Positions 1 to 10,077 are shown, numbered from the stretch's first letter. The stretch: 50,823 nucleotides of DNA from an uncultured Mycoplasmatota bacterium (GCA_947574215.1 CANPIX010000006.1:1-50823), one strand, 5' to 3'. Numbers and translations are program-made. The notes: generated by a model from the sequence alone, not told the origin.

Positions 1-105
1 TCTTTCACTTGTATTTTCGTTTCTTATACTGGATTTTACTTTTTCACTTTACCATCAATAATAAATTGTTTAATAGTATAAGAGAAGGTGTGTACAAAAC
101 TTCTA

Positions 106-1479
106 TTAATTTAAAAGAGAATATCCTACTTTATTAATAGTTCCAGCTCCAATAGTAATTATGATATCTTTATTTTGAACATTTTCTTTTAAATAAGAGA
201 TTATTTTTTCATAACTATTTAAGTAAATACAATTCGAATTGTTTTGTTTTATTAAAATTTCTAAATCTTTAGAAGATATATTGTACGTATTTGTTTCTCT
301 AGCTCCATAAATATCCGCTAGAATAATACAATCAAATTCTTTTAAAACATTTGCAAATTCCTCTAAATGTTCTTTTGTTCTTGAATACGTATGAGGTTCA
401 AATACAGCCCAAGTTTTATTATGTGGAATATCTTTACTGCATGCTAGAGTTGATTTGATTTCCGTTGGATGGTGCGCATAATCATCAATTATTGGAATTC
501 CATTATAATTTCCAATAAGTTCGAAACGACGCTTAGCTCCTGTAAATTTTTTTAGTCCATTTTTAATGTCTTCTTTTGAAATATTATAAAAATCACCAGT
601 TGCTATAGCTGCAAGTGCATTATAAATATTATGTTTTCCATATACATTTATTTGAAATGATTCAAAAAATTGGTTATTTTTTAGACAATCAAAAGTAGGA
701 TATCCATCTTCATTTATTTGAATATTTATGGCTTTATAAATCGCGTCATTCATAATACCATATGTAATATTTTTCGAAGTTGTTTTTTTCAAAACTTCTT
801 GTGTATTTTTATCATCAATATTAGCAATAATTACGCCATTTGGTTCCAATTTGCTCATAAATTTATAAAATGAAAGTTTTATATTTTCTATATTTTTAAA
901 GTAGTCTAAGTGATCATTATCAATATTTAGAATTACTTCTGTGTTGGGATAAAATTTTAAGAATGAATCAACATACTCACAGGCTTCTAAAATAAAATAT
1001 TCACTATGTCCTGTACGATTGTTTCCTTTTATATCTTTTAAATAGGCTCCTACTTCAATAGTAGGGTCTTTATCAGCTTCTAAGAAAATTAATGAAATCA
1101 TAGAGGTAGTGGTTGTTTTTCCATGGGTTCCACTAATGCATATACATTCTTTAAATTCTTTTGTAATTATTCCTAAGAATTCGCTTCGTTCCATCATTTC
1201 TTTTTTTAACTCTTTTGCGTAAACGTACTCCAAATCGTTTTTTGGAATTGCAGCGGTATATACAATTAAATCAGCATTATCTATCATTTCTTTATGGGAA
1301 CCAATTCGTATATCTAATCCTAACTCTTTTAAGTGAAGAGTATTTTCACTTTCTTTTGCGTCGCTACCTGTAACGAAAATATTATAATCAGTTAAAAGTT
1401 CTGCAAGACCACTCATACTGACTCCACCAATTCCTATCATATGAATTTTTTTGTACTTTTTTATTGTTTCTAATGCCAT
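106..1479 (-). CDS. murC: UDP-N-acetylmuramate--L-alanine ligase
   Basis: N-terminal IHMIGIGGVSMSGLAELL, ATP loop CISGTHGKTTTTSMIS, DDYAHHPTEI motif; full-length 457 aa. Confidence 0.95.
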   Translation of the reverse strand: MALETIKKYKKIHMIGIGGVSMSGLAELLTDYNIFVTGSDAKESENTLHLKELGLDIRIGSHKEMIDNADLIVYTAAIPKNDLEYVYAKELKKEMMERSEFLGIITKEFKECICISGTHGKTTTTSMISLIFLEADKDPTIEVGAYLKDIKGNNRTGHSEYFILEACEYVDSFLKFYPNTEVILNIDNDHLDYFKNIENIKLSFYKFMSKLEPNGVIIANIDDKNTQEVLKKTTSKNITYGIMNDAIYKAINIQINEDGYPTFDCLKNNQFFESFQINVYGKHNIYNALAAIATGDFYNISKEDIKNGLKKFTGAKRRFELIGNYNGIPIIDDYAHHPTEIKSTLACSKDIPHNKTWAVFEPHTYSRTKEHLEEFANVLKEFDCIILADIYGARETNTYNISSKDLEILIKQNNSNCIYLNSYEKIISYLKENVQNKDIIITIGAGTINKVGYSLLN

Positions 1480-1577
1480 AATAAACCTCTTTCTTATTTT
1501 CTTATATTATATCGTAAGTATATTAAAAAAGAAAACTTTTAAAAGAAAAACAATTATGATATAATTTTTTTAAAGAG

Positions 1578-1880
1578 ATGATATACATGCTAAAAACAAA
1601 ATATGAGAGAATGAAGCCTTATGAAAAGAAAAAAATAAGAGACCTTTATAAAAAAACACAAAAAGGAAAGGAAATGCTAAAACGTTTGATTCGATTAAAC
1701 TTAATAGGACTTGCTTTAATTTTATATGCATTGTATTTCTTTATTAAGGATTTTTCTCATTTATCTTGGACTAATTATTTTATTTGTATCCCTATTTTCA
1801 GTATTGGTTTATTTTTTATAGTAATGGCTTATCGATTAAGAATAAAGGCTTTGAATTATTTTACAATTAAAAACAAATGA
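1578..1880 (+). CDS. small two-TM membrane protein, unknown function
   Basis: ORF with two hydrophobic segments and basic N-terminus; start could be 1587. Confidence 0.5.
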   Translation: MIYMLKTKYERMKPYEKKKIRDLYKKTQKGKEMLKRLIRLNLIGLALILYALYFFIKDFSHLSWTNYFICIPIFSIGLFFIVMAYRLRIKALNYFTIKNK

Positions 1881-1883
1881 TAA

Positions 1884-1930
1884 AAAATTTTGTATATAAC
1901 AAAATTTTGTATATAACAAAATTTTTTTTA
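1884..1930 (+). terminator. terminator-like hairpin with tandemly duplicated 17-bp unit
   Basis: aaaattttgtatataac occurs twice in tandem and ends in aaaattttttt; AAATTTTGT/ACAAAATTT arms. Confidence 0.5.
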
Positions 1931-2016
1931 TTAACTTTTAAGGGTGTGACTTGCTAAGGGCAAGTCACAAAAAACCACTAGCTAAGCTAGTGGAGTTAAT
2001 GTGCTTTCAGCAAAAT

Positions 2017-2079
2017 GACATCTCGCATGCTATAATATGGCTGTTCAGGCCCAATATTAAGCATGAAAGGAGAGATGTC
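2017..2079 (+). promoter_or_regulatory. 5' UTR hairpin sequestering the tnpA ribosome binding site
   Basis: GACATCTC..CATGC..AATATgg / ccAATATT..GCATG..GAGATGTC inverted repeat covers the GGAGAG SD just before ATG 2080; typical of IS200 elements. Confidence 0.75.
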
Positions 2080-2535
2080 ATGGCTAAAAGTTTAGCACAT
2101 ACAAAATATATGTGCAAGTATCACATTGTGTTTATACCAAAATTTAGAAGAAAGGTAATCTATAATAAGTTAAGAGCAGATATACAAAAATATATACAAG
2201 ACTTATGTAAGTGGAAAGGAGTAGAAATAATAGAAGGGCATATGATGCCAGACCATGTCCATTTACTAGTAGAAATACCACCAAAAATGAGCGTATCGTA
2301 TTTTATGGGGTATTTGAAAGGAAAAAGTAGTCTAATGGTATTTGAAAAACATACAAATTTGAAATATAAGTTTGGAAACAGAAACTTTTGGGCAACAGGG
2401 TATTATGTAAGTACAGTAGGATTAAATGAAGCAACAATAAGAAAGTACATAAGAGAGCAAGAGAATGAAGATATGATACAAGATAAATTAACCAAAAAGG
2501 AATACATAAACCCTTTCAAGGGTAAACTGAAGTAG
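2080..2535 (+). CDS. tnpA: IS200-type HUH transposase TnpA
   Basis: HUH motif PDHVHLLVEIPP, YFMGYLKGKSS, GYYVSTVGLNEATI; start re-assigned to 2080 (MAKSLAHTKY), the track ORF is over-extended upstream. Confidence 0.9.
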   Translation: MAKSLAHTKYMCKYHIVFIPKFRRKVIYNKLRADIQKYIQDLCKWKGVEIIEGHMMPDHVHLLVEIPPKMSVSYFMGYLKGKSSLMVFEKHTNLKYKFGNRNFWATGYYVSTVGLNEATIRKYIREQENEDMIQDKLTKKEYINPFKGKLK

Positions 2536-2850
2536 TCATTACATAGGGCTTGAACAAAGTGAAAGCAAGCCTTCATTTGCGGGCTTGTTGGTATTTTGGC
2601 CTTATAGGCCATGTGAAAACCACGTCTTTTAGGCGTGGTTATTTATTGGGATGAGAAAAACAGAAATTTTATAGTAATGAACAACCTACATGAGTAATAA
2701 TAGTAATTCATTACTAGTATAAGAAAACAAGAAAAAAGAGTGTGTAACACTCTCAATTCGCTAAGAAATGATTTTTTTATTGCACAGCAAAGCAAATTTA
2801 AAAAATTATTTTTTATATTAAACATTAATAAATCAATGTTTTAAACTTAA

Positions 2851-2941
2851 TGGCGGAGCAGGAGAGATTTGAACTCTCGCGCCAGTTACCCGACCTATAC
2901 CCTTAGCAGGGGCACCTCTTCAGCCTCTTGAGTACTGCTCC
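2851..2941 (-). tRNA. tRNA-Ser (anticodon GCT)
   Basis: Reverse complement GGAGCAG...CTGCTAA anticodon loop, long variable arm, GTTCAAATC T-loop, CTGCTCCGCCA 3' end with encoded CCA. Confidence 0.93.
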
Positions 2942-3021
2942 ATAAGACTACATTTTCATTTTATCTTATAATGTTATTATAGTCAAGAATGAATTTTTTA
3001 TGATTTAAAAAAAAGACTTAT

Positions 3022-3876
3022 TTAGTCTTCAAGTGTTGCGTTTTTAATATTCTCCATATACTCATTCATAATAGTAAAATAAGTATCATTGTTTTCTTTT
3101 TCTTCCGTTGTTAAAGTTTGCATTGTTTTTACAGTAATTATTTTTACGCCATTTTTTTCAAGATTGGAAATAAATTCTGTTTTTTCATCTGTATCTTTTA
3201 TGAAAATGGTTTTATAATTTTTATTTTGAAAATTATTTTTAATTGTATTCGAATTAGCATTATCTTCTAAAGATATTACCTCAAATCCATAATTTTCTAA
3301 ATATTTGAACATGTTGGAAGACGCAACAATTGTATTCTTATTTAAATCTTTTGCACTCTTAGCGATAGTTCTTAATTCCGCATCCATAACAGAAAGTTTT
3401 TCTGAAAGCGTATTGTATTTTTTTTCTAATTCATCTTTAGCGTATTTGCTACTCACAAATTCTTGTAAATTGTCTTTAATTGTTTTGGCTAACATAAGGT
3501 AATAATTTGGAGATAACCAAAGTTCTTCAATTCCGTTGTTGTATTTTAAACCATAAGCTACATCTATTATATAAAGCTTTCGATTGCTATTAATTAAATT
3601 TCTAGCAATTTCTTGTTCTTTGGATAAACCGTTATATATAAAAATATCATTTTTACTATATTGTTTATTTTGTTTATTCGTTAAATTGTAAGTATTTACA
3701 TCTGCTCCATCTGGATAAATACTCAAAACAAGTCCATCTCCGTAAATTTGTTCTGTCAAAAAGCCAATAGGATAAACAGTTGTTAAAACTTTCAATCCAT
3801 CGCTCTTTTTGTTATTACAACCCGATAGAAAAATTAAAATACTGATTAGTACTATAACGATTTTTATTTTTTTCAT
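3022..3876 (-). CDS. ZnuA/TroA-like metal ABC transporter substrate-binding lipoprotein, degenerate metal site
   Basis: Lipobox ILIFLSGC; VLTTVYPIGFLTEQIYGD, ELWLSPNYYLMLAKTI, DTYFTIMNEYMENI match the ZnuA-type fold; canonical His ligands not present. Confidence 0.75.
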   Translation of the reverse strand: MKKIKIVIVLISILIFLSGCNNKKSDGLKVLTTVYPIGFLTEQIYGDGLVLSIYPDGADVNTYNLTNKQNKQYSKNDIFIYNGLSKEQEIARNLINSNRKLYIIDVAYGLKYNNGIEELWLSPNYYLMLAKTIKDNLQEFVSSKYAKDELEKKYNTLSEKLSVMDAELRTIAKSAKDLNKNTIVASSNMFKYLENYGFEVISLEDNANSNTIKNNFQNKNYKTIFIKDTDEKTEFISNLEKNGVKIITVKTMQTLTTEEKENNDTYFTIMNEYMENIKNATLED

Positions 3877-4094
3877 AAATCCTCCTCATTTGGGACAGGA
3901 TCATAACCAAACTTTCCTTTAGGATGGCATTTTTTTAGCCTTTTCAGTCCCAATTTTATTCCTCTAATAAATCCAAATCGTTGTATTGCTTCTTTCATAT
4001 ATTCACTACAAGTGGGAGTAAATCTGCACAGATTGTGTGAAGCAAAAGGTAAAATTTGGTAGCAATTTATTAGGAACACACATATTTTTTTCAT
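3873..4094 (-). CDS. yidD: Membrane protein insertion efficiency factor YidD
   Basis: CRFTPTCSEYMKEAIQRFGFIRGIKLGLKRLKKCHPKGKFGYDPVP is the YidD signature; 4-bp ATGA overlap with the next gene. Confidence 0.95.
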   Translation of the reverse strand: MKKICVFLINCYQILPFASHNLCRFTPTCSEYMKEAIQRFGFIRGIKLGLKRLKKCHPKGKFGYDPVPNEEDL

Positions 4095-4239
4095 ACAGTT
4101 ATTTTACTACACATTTTAAATAAAGTAAAATTTTTCTCAAGTAAGAGCAAGTGAATTTAAGTATATATTTTTATGAATTTACTTCCAATAGGAATGTGTG
4201 ATACAATATTTTAAGAGAAAACTAGAAAAGGTGTCGAGC

Positions 4240-4890
4240 ATGAAAGAAAAACTTAAAGAATTTAATATAGAAATTAAAAATGAATCTTTATTAAATATGG
4301 CGTTAACACATAGTTCTTATTCAAATGAACATCATGGAGAAAATTACGAGCGTTTGGAATTTTTAGGAGATGCGGTATTAGAATTAGTTACCAGTGAATA
4401 TTTATTTTTAAATACCGAGTTTAGTGAAGGAGATATGAGTAAAATTCGTGCTAGTTACGTTTGTGAAGAAGCACTTGAAAAATACGCTGAAGATATCGAA
4501 CTTGCAAAATTTATTTTGGTTGGGCATGGACAAGAAAAAGATATTAATGCAACTATAGTTGCGGATGTATTTGAGAGTGTTCTTGCCGTAATTTATTTAG
4601 AATGTGGTTTGAATGTTGTTAAAAATTTTATCTTGAATATTATTCTTCCTTATATTGAAAAAAAAGTTCAGTTTAAATTTGATTATAAATCTCTTTTACA
4701 AGAAATGGTACAAACCAATAAAAAAAGTTTAGAATATGTTTTAATTTCTGAAACAGGACCAGCCCATAAAAAAGAATTTACTGTTGAAGTTCATATTGAA
4801 GATATGATCTATGGAAGAGGAATTGGTAAAAGTAAAAAAGAAGCAGAGCAAAGAGCTGCCAAAGATGCTTATGAAAAGGCAAGTAAGTAG
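4240..4890 (+). CDS. rnc: Ribonuclease III
   Basis: ERLEFLGDAVLELVTSEYLF signature, C-terminal dsRBD; adjacent to smc; start 4240 preferred. Confidence 0.95.
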   Translation: MKEKLKEFNIEIKNESLLNMALTHSSYSNEHHGENYERLEFLGDAVLELVTSEYLFLNTEFSEGDMSKIRASYVCEEALEKYAEDIELAKFILVGHGQEKDINATIVADVFESVLAVIYLECGLNVVKNFILNIILPYIEKKVQFKFDYKSLLQEMVQTNKKSLEYVLISETGPAHKKEFTVEVHIEDMIYGRGIGKSKKEAEQRAAKDAYEKASK

Positions 4891-4900
4891 GAGATGAGTT

Positions 4901-7843
4901 ATGTATTTAAAAAGTATTAAAGCCAATGGTTTTAAATCATTTGCAGATAAAACGAACATTATGTTAGACAATAATATAACTTGTGTAGTTGGACCTAATG
5001 GTAGTGGAAAATCCAATATTGTGGATGCGATTCGTTGGGTTTTGGGGGAACAATCGGTAAAAAGTTTGCGTGGTTCAAACGCCATGAGTGATATTATTTT
5101 TGCTGGATCAAAATCAAGAAATGGAGCTAATCGTGCAGAAGTTGCATTAACGTTTGATAATACAGATCATTATTTGAAAAGTGACTTGTCTGAAATTGAG
5201 GTAAAACGTGTTTTGTATCGTAGTGGTGAAAGTGAATATTTTATCAATGGCGCCAAAATTCGTTTAAAAGATATTACAGATTTATTTTTGGATACAGGAG
5301 CTGGAAATGATTCATTTAATATCATTAGTCAAGGGAGCATAGAATCGATTGTCAATAGTAAACCTCTTGATAGAAGAGTTATTTTTGAAGAAGCTGCTGG
5401 AGTTTTAAAATATAAAAAAAGAAAAGAAGAAAGTTTACGTAAATTAGAAAAAACGAAAGAAAATATTGAAAAGGTAAATTTAATTATCGAAGAATTAAAG
5501 GTGAATTTAGAACCATTAAAAGAACAATGTGAAAATGCGAAAAAATATTTGGATTTGAAAGAAGAATTAAAAAATATTGAAATTGCTTTAATTACTGAAG
5601 AAATTACTACAATTCATGAAACTTATACCGATTTAAAAAATGAAATAGAGGCTATAAATTCGCGTTTACTGGATGAAGAATCCTCAAGTAGTGACGATGC
5701 AACTCATTTAGAAACTTTAAAATTAAAAACGCTTCGTCTAGAAGAAACAATTAGTCAAGAAAACCAAAAAGTGCTAGAAGTTACAAGTCGTTTTATAGGT
5801 TTACAAAATGAAAAAATGATGTATACCGAACGAAAGAAATTTGCTGGAAATGCTAGTGATGTAGAAAACAATATTGTACGTTTAAAAGAGGAAATATTAG
5901 AATTAGACAAAGGAATTAATTTACTTGAAAATGAAAATAAACATTTAGAAGAATCTATAAAAAGAGAAGAAGAATATTTACGAAATACTAATGAAAATGT
6001 TAGTTTTTTGAAAATTAAAAGGAGTAGTTTACAAAACAAATTTCAAATTGGAGTTCGAGAATTGTATGAGTTAAAAAGCAAAAAAGAAATTTTAGAATCT
6101 TCTATTGTTAACGATGCCAAAATGCCGATTGCTGTGAAAAATGTATTAAATAATGTACGTTTAAAGGGTGTTTATAATACAATAGGAAAATTAATAGAAA
6201 TACCTGATCTTTATGTAAATGCCATTGATGTTGCGTTAGGAGCGAGTTCTAATTTTATTGTTGTAGAAAATGAAAAGGTAGCTAAAGAGTGTATTTCATT
6301 TTTAAAAGAAAATAAATTAGGAAGAGCTACTTTTTTTCCAATAAATATTATTAAAGAAAAGACGATTTTTGCCTCTAGCTTGGAAAAAGTAAAAGCAATC
6401 GATGGATTTATTGGAGTGGCTTCTGATCTAGTAACGTATAATTTAAAATTTGATAATATTATTAAAAATCAATTGGGTAATGTTTTAGTAGTTGAAAATA
6501 TCGATGTTTTAAATAAAGTAGGAAATATTTTAGAGTATAAGTTTCGTATTGTCAGTTTAGAAGGAGAAATTCTTCATGCAGGAGGTTCTTTGACAGGAGG
6601 AACTTTAAAAAACGATAATAGCGCATTAAAGGATAAAAGAGATTTAGAATTCATTAAGAAAGAAATTTTAAGAAAAGAAGAAGAAAATGAAAGATGGAAA
6701 ATTGAATTAGATGATTTTGAAGAAGAACTGAAAAATTTAAATCAAAAAGAAGAAGATTTGAATCGAACTATTATCTCTTTAAAAGAAAGTATTCATGAGA
6801 AAACGAATTTTTTGGAAGCAAAAAAACAAAAACAAAAAGAGCTTTCTAAAGAACTTGAAGGTTCTAATGCATTAAAAGAAGGTCATGTAGATGAGAAATT
6901 ATTGGCTTTAATGGATGAATTAAATGAAGCAGAAACGAGTAAAAATATTATAGAAAACAATTTGGAAAAATTGAAAGAAGAGAAAAGCAATCTAAATAGT
7001 GAAATTCAAGAATTAGATCGAAAATATCGCGAAAAAAATAGTGTTTATAATAAATTGCAAAATGAATTAAAAACCAAGGAAGTTCATTTAGGAAAATTAG
7101 ATATAAAATTAGATAATTTATTATTATCTTTGAATGAAAACTACAATTTAACATACGAAAATGCTAAACTTTCTTATGTTTTAGAATTAGAGTATGAAAT
7201 TGCGAAAGATAAAGTAAGTAATTTAAAAACAGAAATAGGGAAATTAGGTGAGGTTAATGTTTTTTCTATTGAAGAATATGACCGAGTAAGTACGCGTTAT
7301 GATTTTTTAAATCATCAAAAAGAAGATTTAGAAAATGCAAGTAACAATTTGATTACTATTATTGAAGAAATGGATACAATTATGGTAGAAAGGTTTAGTA
7401 AAACATTTACTTTGATTAGTGAAGAATTTAAAAAAGTTTTTAAAAAGATGTTTAAGGGTGGTAATGGGATGCTTACTCTTACTGATCCAGAGAATATTTT
7501 GGAAACCGGAATTGAAATTGTAGCTGAGCCTCCAGGAAAAAAATTGAATTCCATTGGACTTTTAAGTGGTGGAGAAAAAACATTAACCGCTATCTCTTTA
7601 TTATTTGCAGTATTAAATGTTAAAACTGTACCTTTCTGTGTTTTAGATGAGGTAGAAGCGGCATTAGATGAAGCGAACGTAGATGCTTTTGGTAAGTATT
7701 TACAAGAGTATAAGAAAAATAGTCAGTTTATATTAATTACTCATAAAAAAAGAACAATGGAATATGCAGATGTTTTGTATGGAATAACAATGCAAGAATC
7801 AGGAGTTAGTAAAATTGTGAGTGTAAAGTTAGAAAATGTATAA
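4901..7843 (+). CDS. smc: Chromosome segregation protein SMC (short, 980 aa)
   Basis: Walker A GPNGSGKSNIVDAIRWVLGEQ, LSGGEKTLTAISLLFAVL, VLDEVEAALDEANV; FKSFADKT N-terminus. Confidence 0.95.
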   Translation: MYLKSIKANGFKSFADKTNIMLDNNITCVVGPNGSGKSNIVDAIRWVLGEQSVKSLRGSNAMSDIIFAGSKSRNGANRAEVALTFDNTDHYLKSDLSEIEVKRVLYRSGESEYFINGAKIRLKDITDLFLDTGAGNDSFNIISQGSIESIVNSKPLDRRVIFEEAAGVLKYKKRKEESLRKLEKTKENIEKVNLIIEELKVNLEPLKEQCENAKKYLDLKEELKNIEIALITEEITTIHETYTDLKNEIEAINSRLLDEESSSSDDATHLETLKLKTLRLEETISQENQKVLEVTSRFIGLQNEKMMYTERKKFAGNASDVENNIVRLKEEILELDKGINLLENENKHLEESIKREEEYLRNTNENVSFLKIKRSSLQNKFQIGVRELYELKSKKEILESSIVNDAKMPIAVKNVLNNVRLKGVYNTIGKLIEIPDLYVNAIDVALGASSNFIVVENEKVAKECISFLKENKLGRATFFPINIIKEKTIFASSLEKVKAIDGFIGVASDLVTYNLKFDNIIKNQLGNVLVVENIDVLNKVGNILEYKFRIVSLEGEILHAGGSLTGGTLKNDNSALKDKRDLEFIKKEILRKEEENERWKIELDDFEEELKNLNQKEEDLNRTIISLKESIHEKTNFLEAKKQKQKELSKELEGSNALKEGHVDEKLLALMDELNEAETSKNIIENNLEKLKEEKSNLNSEIQELDRKYREKNSVYNKLQNELKTKEVHLGKLDIKLDNLLLSLNENYNLTYENAKLSYVLELEYEIAKDKVSNLKTEIGKLGEVNVFSIEEYDRVSTRYDFLNHQKEDLENASNNLITIIEEMDTIMVERFSKTFTLISEEFKKVFKKMFKGGNGMLTLTDPENILETGIEIVAEPPGKKLNSIGLLSGGEKTLTAISLLFAVLNVKTVPFCVLDEVEAALDEANVDAFGKYLQEYKKNSQFILITHKKRTMEYADVLYGITMQESGVSKIVSVKLENV

Positions 7844-7867
7844 AATAAGTGTAATTTTACTAAAAAA

Positions 7868-7897
7868 AAATGCGAGAATTTATATTTCTCGCATATT
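7868..7897. terminator. bidirectional terminator between smc and def
   Basis: ATGCGAGAA-tttatat-TTCTCGCAT flanked by A-run and T-rich tract. Confidence 0.7.
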
Positions 7898-8431
7898 ATT
7901 TGTATTTTTATATGGATTTTTAGGGTCAATTTTATCAATAAAAAGAATTCCATTTAAATGATCTATTTCATGTTGAAAAGCAATGGATAAATCTTCACGA
8001 ACTCGTATAGAAAAAAGATTTCCATCTAAGTCATAGGCTTCTACTGTAATTCTTGCATATCGGGGGACAATTCCTTCTACTTCACGATTTACACTTAAGC
8101 AACCTTCGCCTTCACCAACATAAATTAATTCTTCGCTGTTACTTATAACTTTTGGATTGATTAAAATATAAGTTTCAAATTCTCCTTCTTCTATTTCATC
8201 AACAACAACAAAAATTCTTTTAGGAATACCAATTTGAATATAAGATAGACCCATTCCCGCACGCAAGTCGTATTTTTCTCTCCATTCTTCAATTTGACTA
8301 ATTTTTAAATATTCGATCATTTTATCAATGTTGTCTTTATCTTCTTTAGATAACGGGAATTTTACTTCTTGGCTGATCAAGCGTAATTTTTTATCTTTTT
8401 CATCCAATATAGTAATGTTAGGTAGCTTCAT
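7880..8431 (-). CDS. def: Peptide deformylase
   Basis: GMGLSYIQIGIPKRIF, EGCLSV, FQHEIDHLNGILFIDKI (HExxH) motifs. Confidence 0.95.
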   Translation of the reverse strand: MKLPNITILDEKDKKLRLISQEVKFPLSKEDKDNIDKMIEYLKISQIEEWREKYDLRAGMGLSYIQIGIPKRIFVVVDEIEEGEFETYILINPKVISNSEELIYVGEGEGCLSVNREVEGIVPRYARITVEAYDLDGNLFSIRVREDLSIAFQHEIDHLNGILFIDKIDPKNPYKNTNNMREI

Positions 8432-8495
8432 AAAAATCCCTTTCTTTCGTATTTTATTTTATCAAGAAAACCAAAAAAAAGGAAGATGAAACTTC

Positions 8496-8684
8496 CTAGT
8501 TGTTATAATTGTTGTTCCAGTTCCATCCAGCACCAATGATGATGATTAGAAGGATAAATAGAACAATCCATATAGCTCCACCAATACCGTATCCGCTAGT
8601 GTATCCAGCGTATCCGGCATTTCCACAACAAGGAGCACTTCCATAACCTGCGTTATAGTAACCGTTATTTCCGTAATAATACAT
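8496..8684 (-). CDS. YjcZ-like small Gly/Tyr-rich membrane protein
   Basis: GGAIWIVLFILLIIIIGAGW resembles the YjcZ-family core (VLFILLIIVGA); SD upstream. Confidence 0.65.
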   Translation of the reverse strand: MYYYGNNGYYNAGYGSAPCCGNAGYAGYTSGYGIGGAIWIVLFILLIIIIGAGWNWNNNYNN

Positions 8685-8818
8685 ATATTATACCTCCTTT
8701 ATGTATCTAATATAGTTTATTTCTTTTTTCTTTTTTTGCTACATAAAATACCTAAAATGTGTCTAGTTTTTTATGATTTTTATAAAAATGTTTTCGTTTT
8801 ATGGTATGATTAGACTAG

Positions 8819-9988
8819 GTGAAAAGTATGAAAAAACTTTTGATGAAAATTGACATTCCTTTATTTCTTTTGATGGTTTTTTACTCAATTTTAGGCTTGG
8901 TAATGATTTTAAGCGCTTCAAGCGTCTCAGCTGTTTTAAGATACAAAGTTTCGTCTTATCATTTTTTTATTCGACAAATAGTCTTTGTTTTTTGTTCTTT
9001 TTTCTTTGGAATTTATATTGTTTTAAATATTAAAACTTCTAAATACAAATTATTTGTACCATTATTTCTTATTGGAATTTTGATTGCGTTGATTGGGCTT
9101 TTTTTTCATGGGATGATAACAAATCATGCACAAAGTTGGTATGATTTAGGTTTTTTTAAATTGCAACCTGCCGAATTTTCAAAGTCTATTTTGATATTGT
9201 ATATGGCTGTTTTTTATGGAAAGAATTCCAGAAAAAAGAATAGCAATTTTTATTATGATCTTATTCCACTTGCTATTGCGGGAATTATATTTGTGTTAAT
9301 AGCCATGCAACCAGATTTAGGAGGAGCTCTAATTATTGCAGGAGTAGCTTTTTTAACTTTTTTGTCGGTTCCACTTGAAAAAAAGAAGCAAATTAAATTA
9401 TTTAAAGTAGTAGGTGTAGCTATTCTTTTAGTAACTGTAGTTTTGTTATATAGTGGAACGAGTATTTTAAATTCTAGACAACTATCTCGTTTACAGTTTA
9501 AAAATCCTTGTTCTAGATATATAGAAGAAACAGGCTATCAAGTATGTAACGGATTTATTGCTATTCATAATGGAGGATTGTTCGGCGTAGGCCTTGGAAA
9601 TTCCACCCAAAAATATTTATATTTACCAGAGGCTCATACAGATTTTATTTTTCCAATTTTGGTGGAAGAACTAGGGGCAATTGTGGGAATTTTGGTATTG
9701 GTTGGTTATATTTGTATTTTGTATCGGGTTTTAAAAATTGGCAAAGGTGCAAAAGGGAATGTTCAAAATATGATTTTGTGTTATGGAACGTTTTCTTATA
9801 TTCTATTACATCTTCTCGTTAATTTATTAGGAATATTAGCGCTTATTCCACTAACAGGTGTTCCGATTCCATTTTTAACCTACGGTGGAAGTTTTACAAT
9901 TAATTTAATCTTGATGTTGTTTGTAGTGCAAAGAGTAGCGTATGAAAACAAACAAGCAAAGTGGCAAAGAGAAATGGCAATTCTATAG
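8819..9988 (+). CDS. FtsW/RodA/SpoVE family (SEDS) protein
   Basis: FKLQPAEFSKSILILYMA, AMQPDLGGALIIAGVAF, TDFIFPILVEELGAIVG, GVPIPFLTYGGS. Confidence 0.9.
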   Translation: MKSMKKLLMKIDIPLFLLMVFYSILGLVMILSASSVSAVLRYKVSSYHFFIRQIVFVFCSFFFGIYIVLNIKTSKYKLFVPLFLIGILIALIGLFFHGMITNHAQSWYDLGFFKLQPAEFSKSILILYMAVFYGKNSRKKNSNFYYDLIPLAIAGIIFVLIAMQPDLGGALIIAGVAFLTFLSVPLEKKKQIKLFKVVGVAILLVTVVLLYSGTSILNSRQLSRLQFKNPCSRYIEETGYQVCNGFIAIHNGGLFGVGLGNSTQKYLYLPEAHTDFIFPILVEELGAIVGILVLVGYICILYRVLKIGKGAKGNVQNMILCYGTFSYILLHLLVNLLGILALIPLTGVPIPFLTYGGSFTINLILMLFVVQRVAYENKQAKWQREMAIL

Positions 9989-10077
9989 AAATTTGTCATT
10001 TTTATTTTTGTTATTTTTATTAAAAAGGAAATCACCAATTTATTTTGTATATAAAAAGTAGGAGGTGATAAATAGTT

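Larger units (their letters stand above)
1940..2643 (+). mobile_element. IS200-type (IS200/IS605 family, tnpA only) insertion sequence; ends approximate
   Basis: TnpA CDS flanked by subterminal hairpins: left accactagctaagctagtgg, right aaccacgtcttttaggcgtggtt. Confidence 0.8.

Noticed and set aside
2403-2612. Minus-strand ORF 69 aa over IS200 tnpA 3' end
   Set aside because: Antisense to a well-supported transposase; no SD or recognisable domain
2643-2825. Minus-strand ORF 60 aa
   Set aside because: Low-complexity hydrophobic translation of AT-rich intergenic DNA; no supporting signals
5755-6039. Antisense ORFs inside smc, uvrC, comEC, dnaG/rpoD, aspS, gatB and herA
   Set aside because: Shadow ORFs on the opposite strand of long confident CDSs; no independent evidence
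4901-7843. Short SMC (980 aa) as a truncation or pseudogene
   Set aside because: Both ATPase halves, hinge-like region and signature motifs are intact; reduced coiled-coil length is seen in Mollicutes-type SMCs
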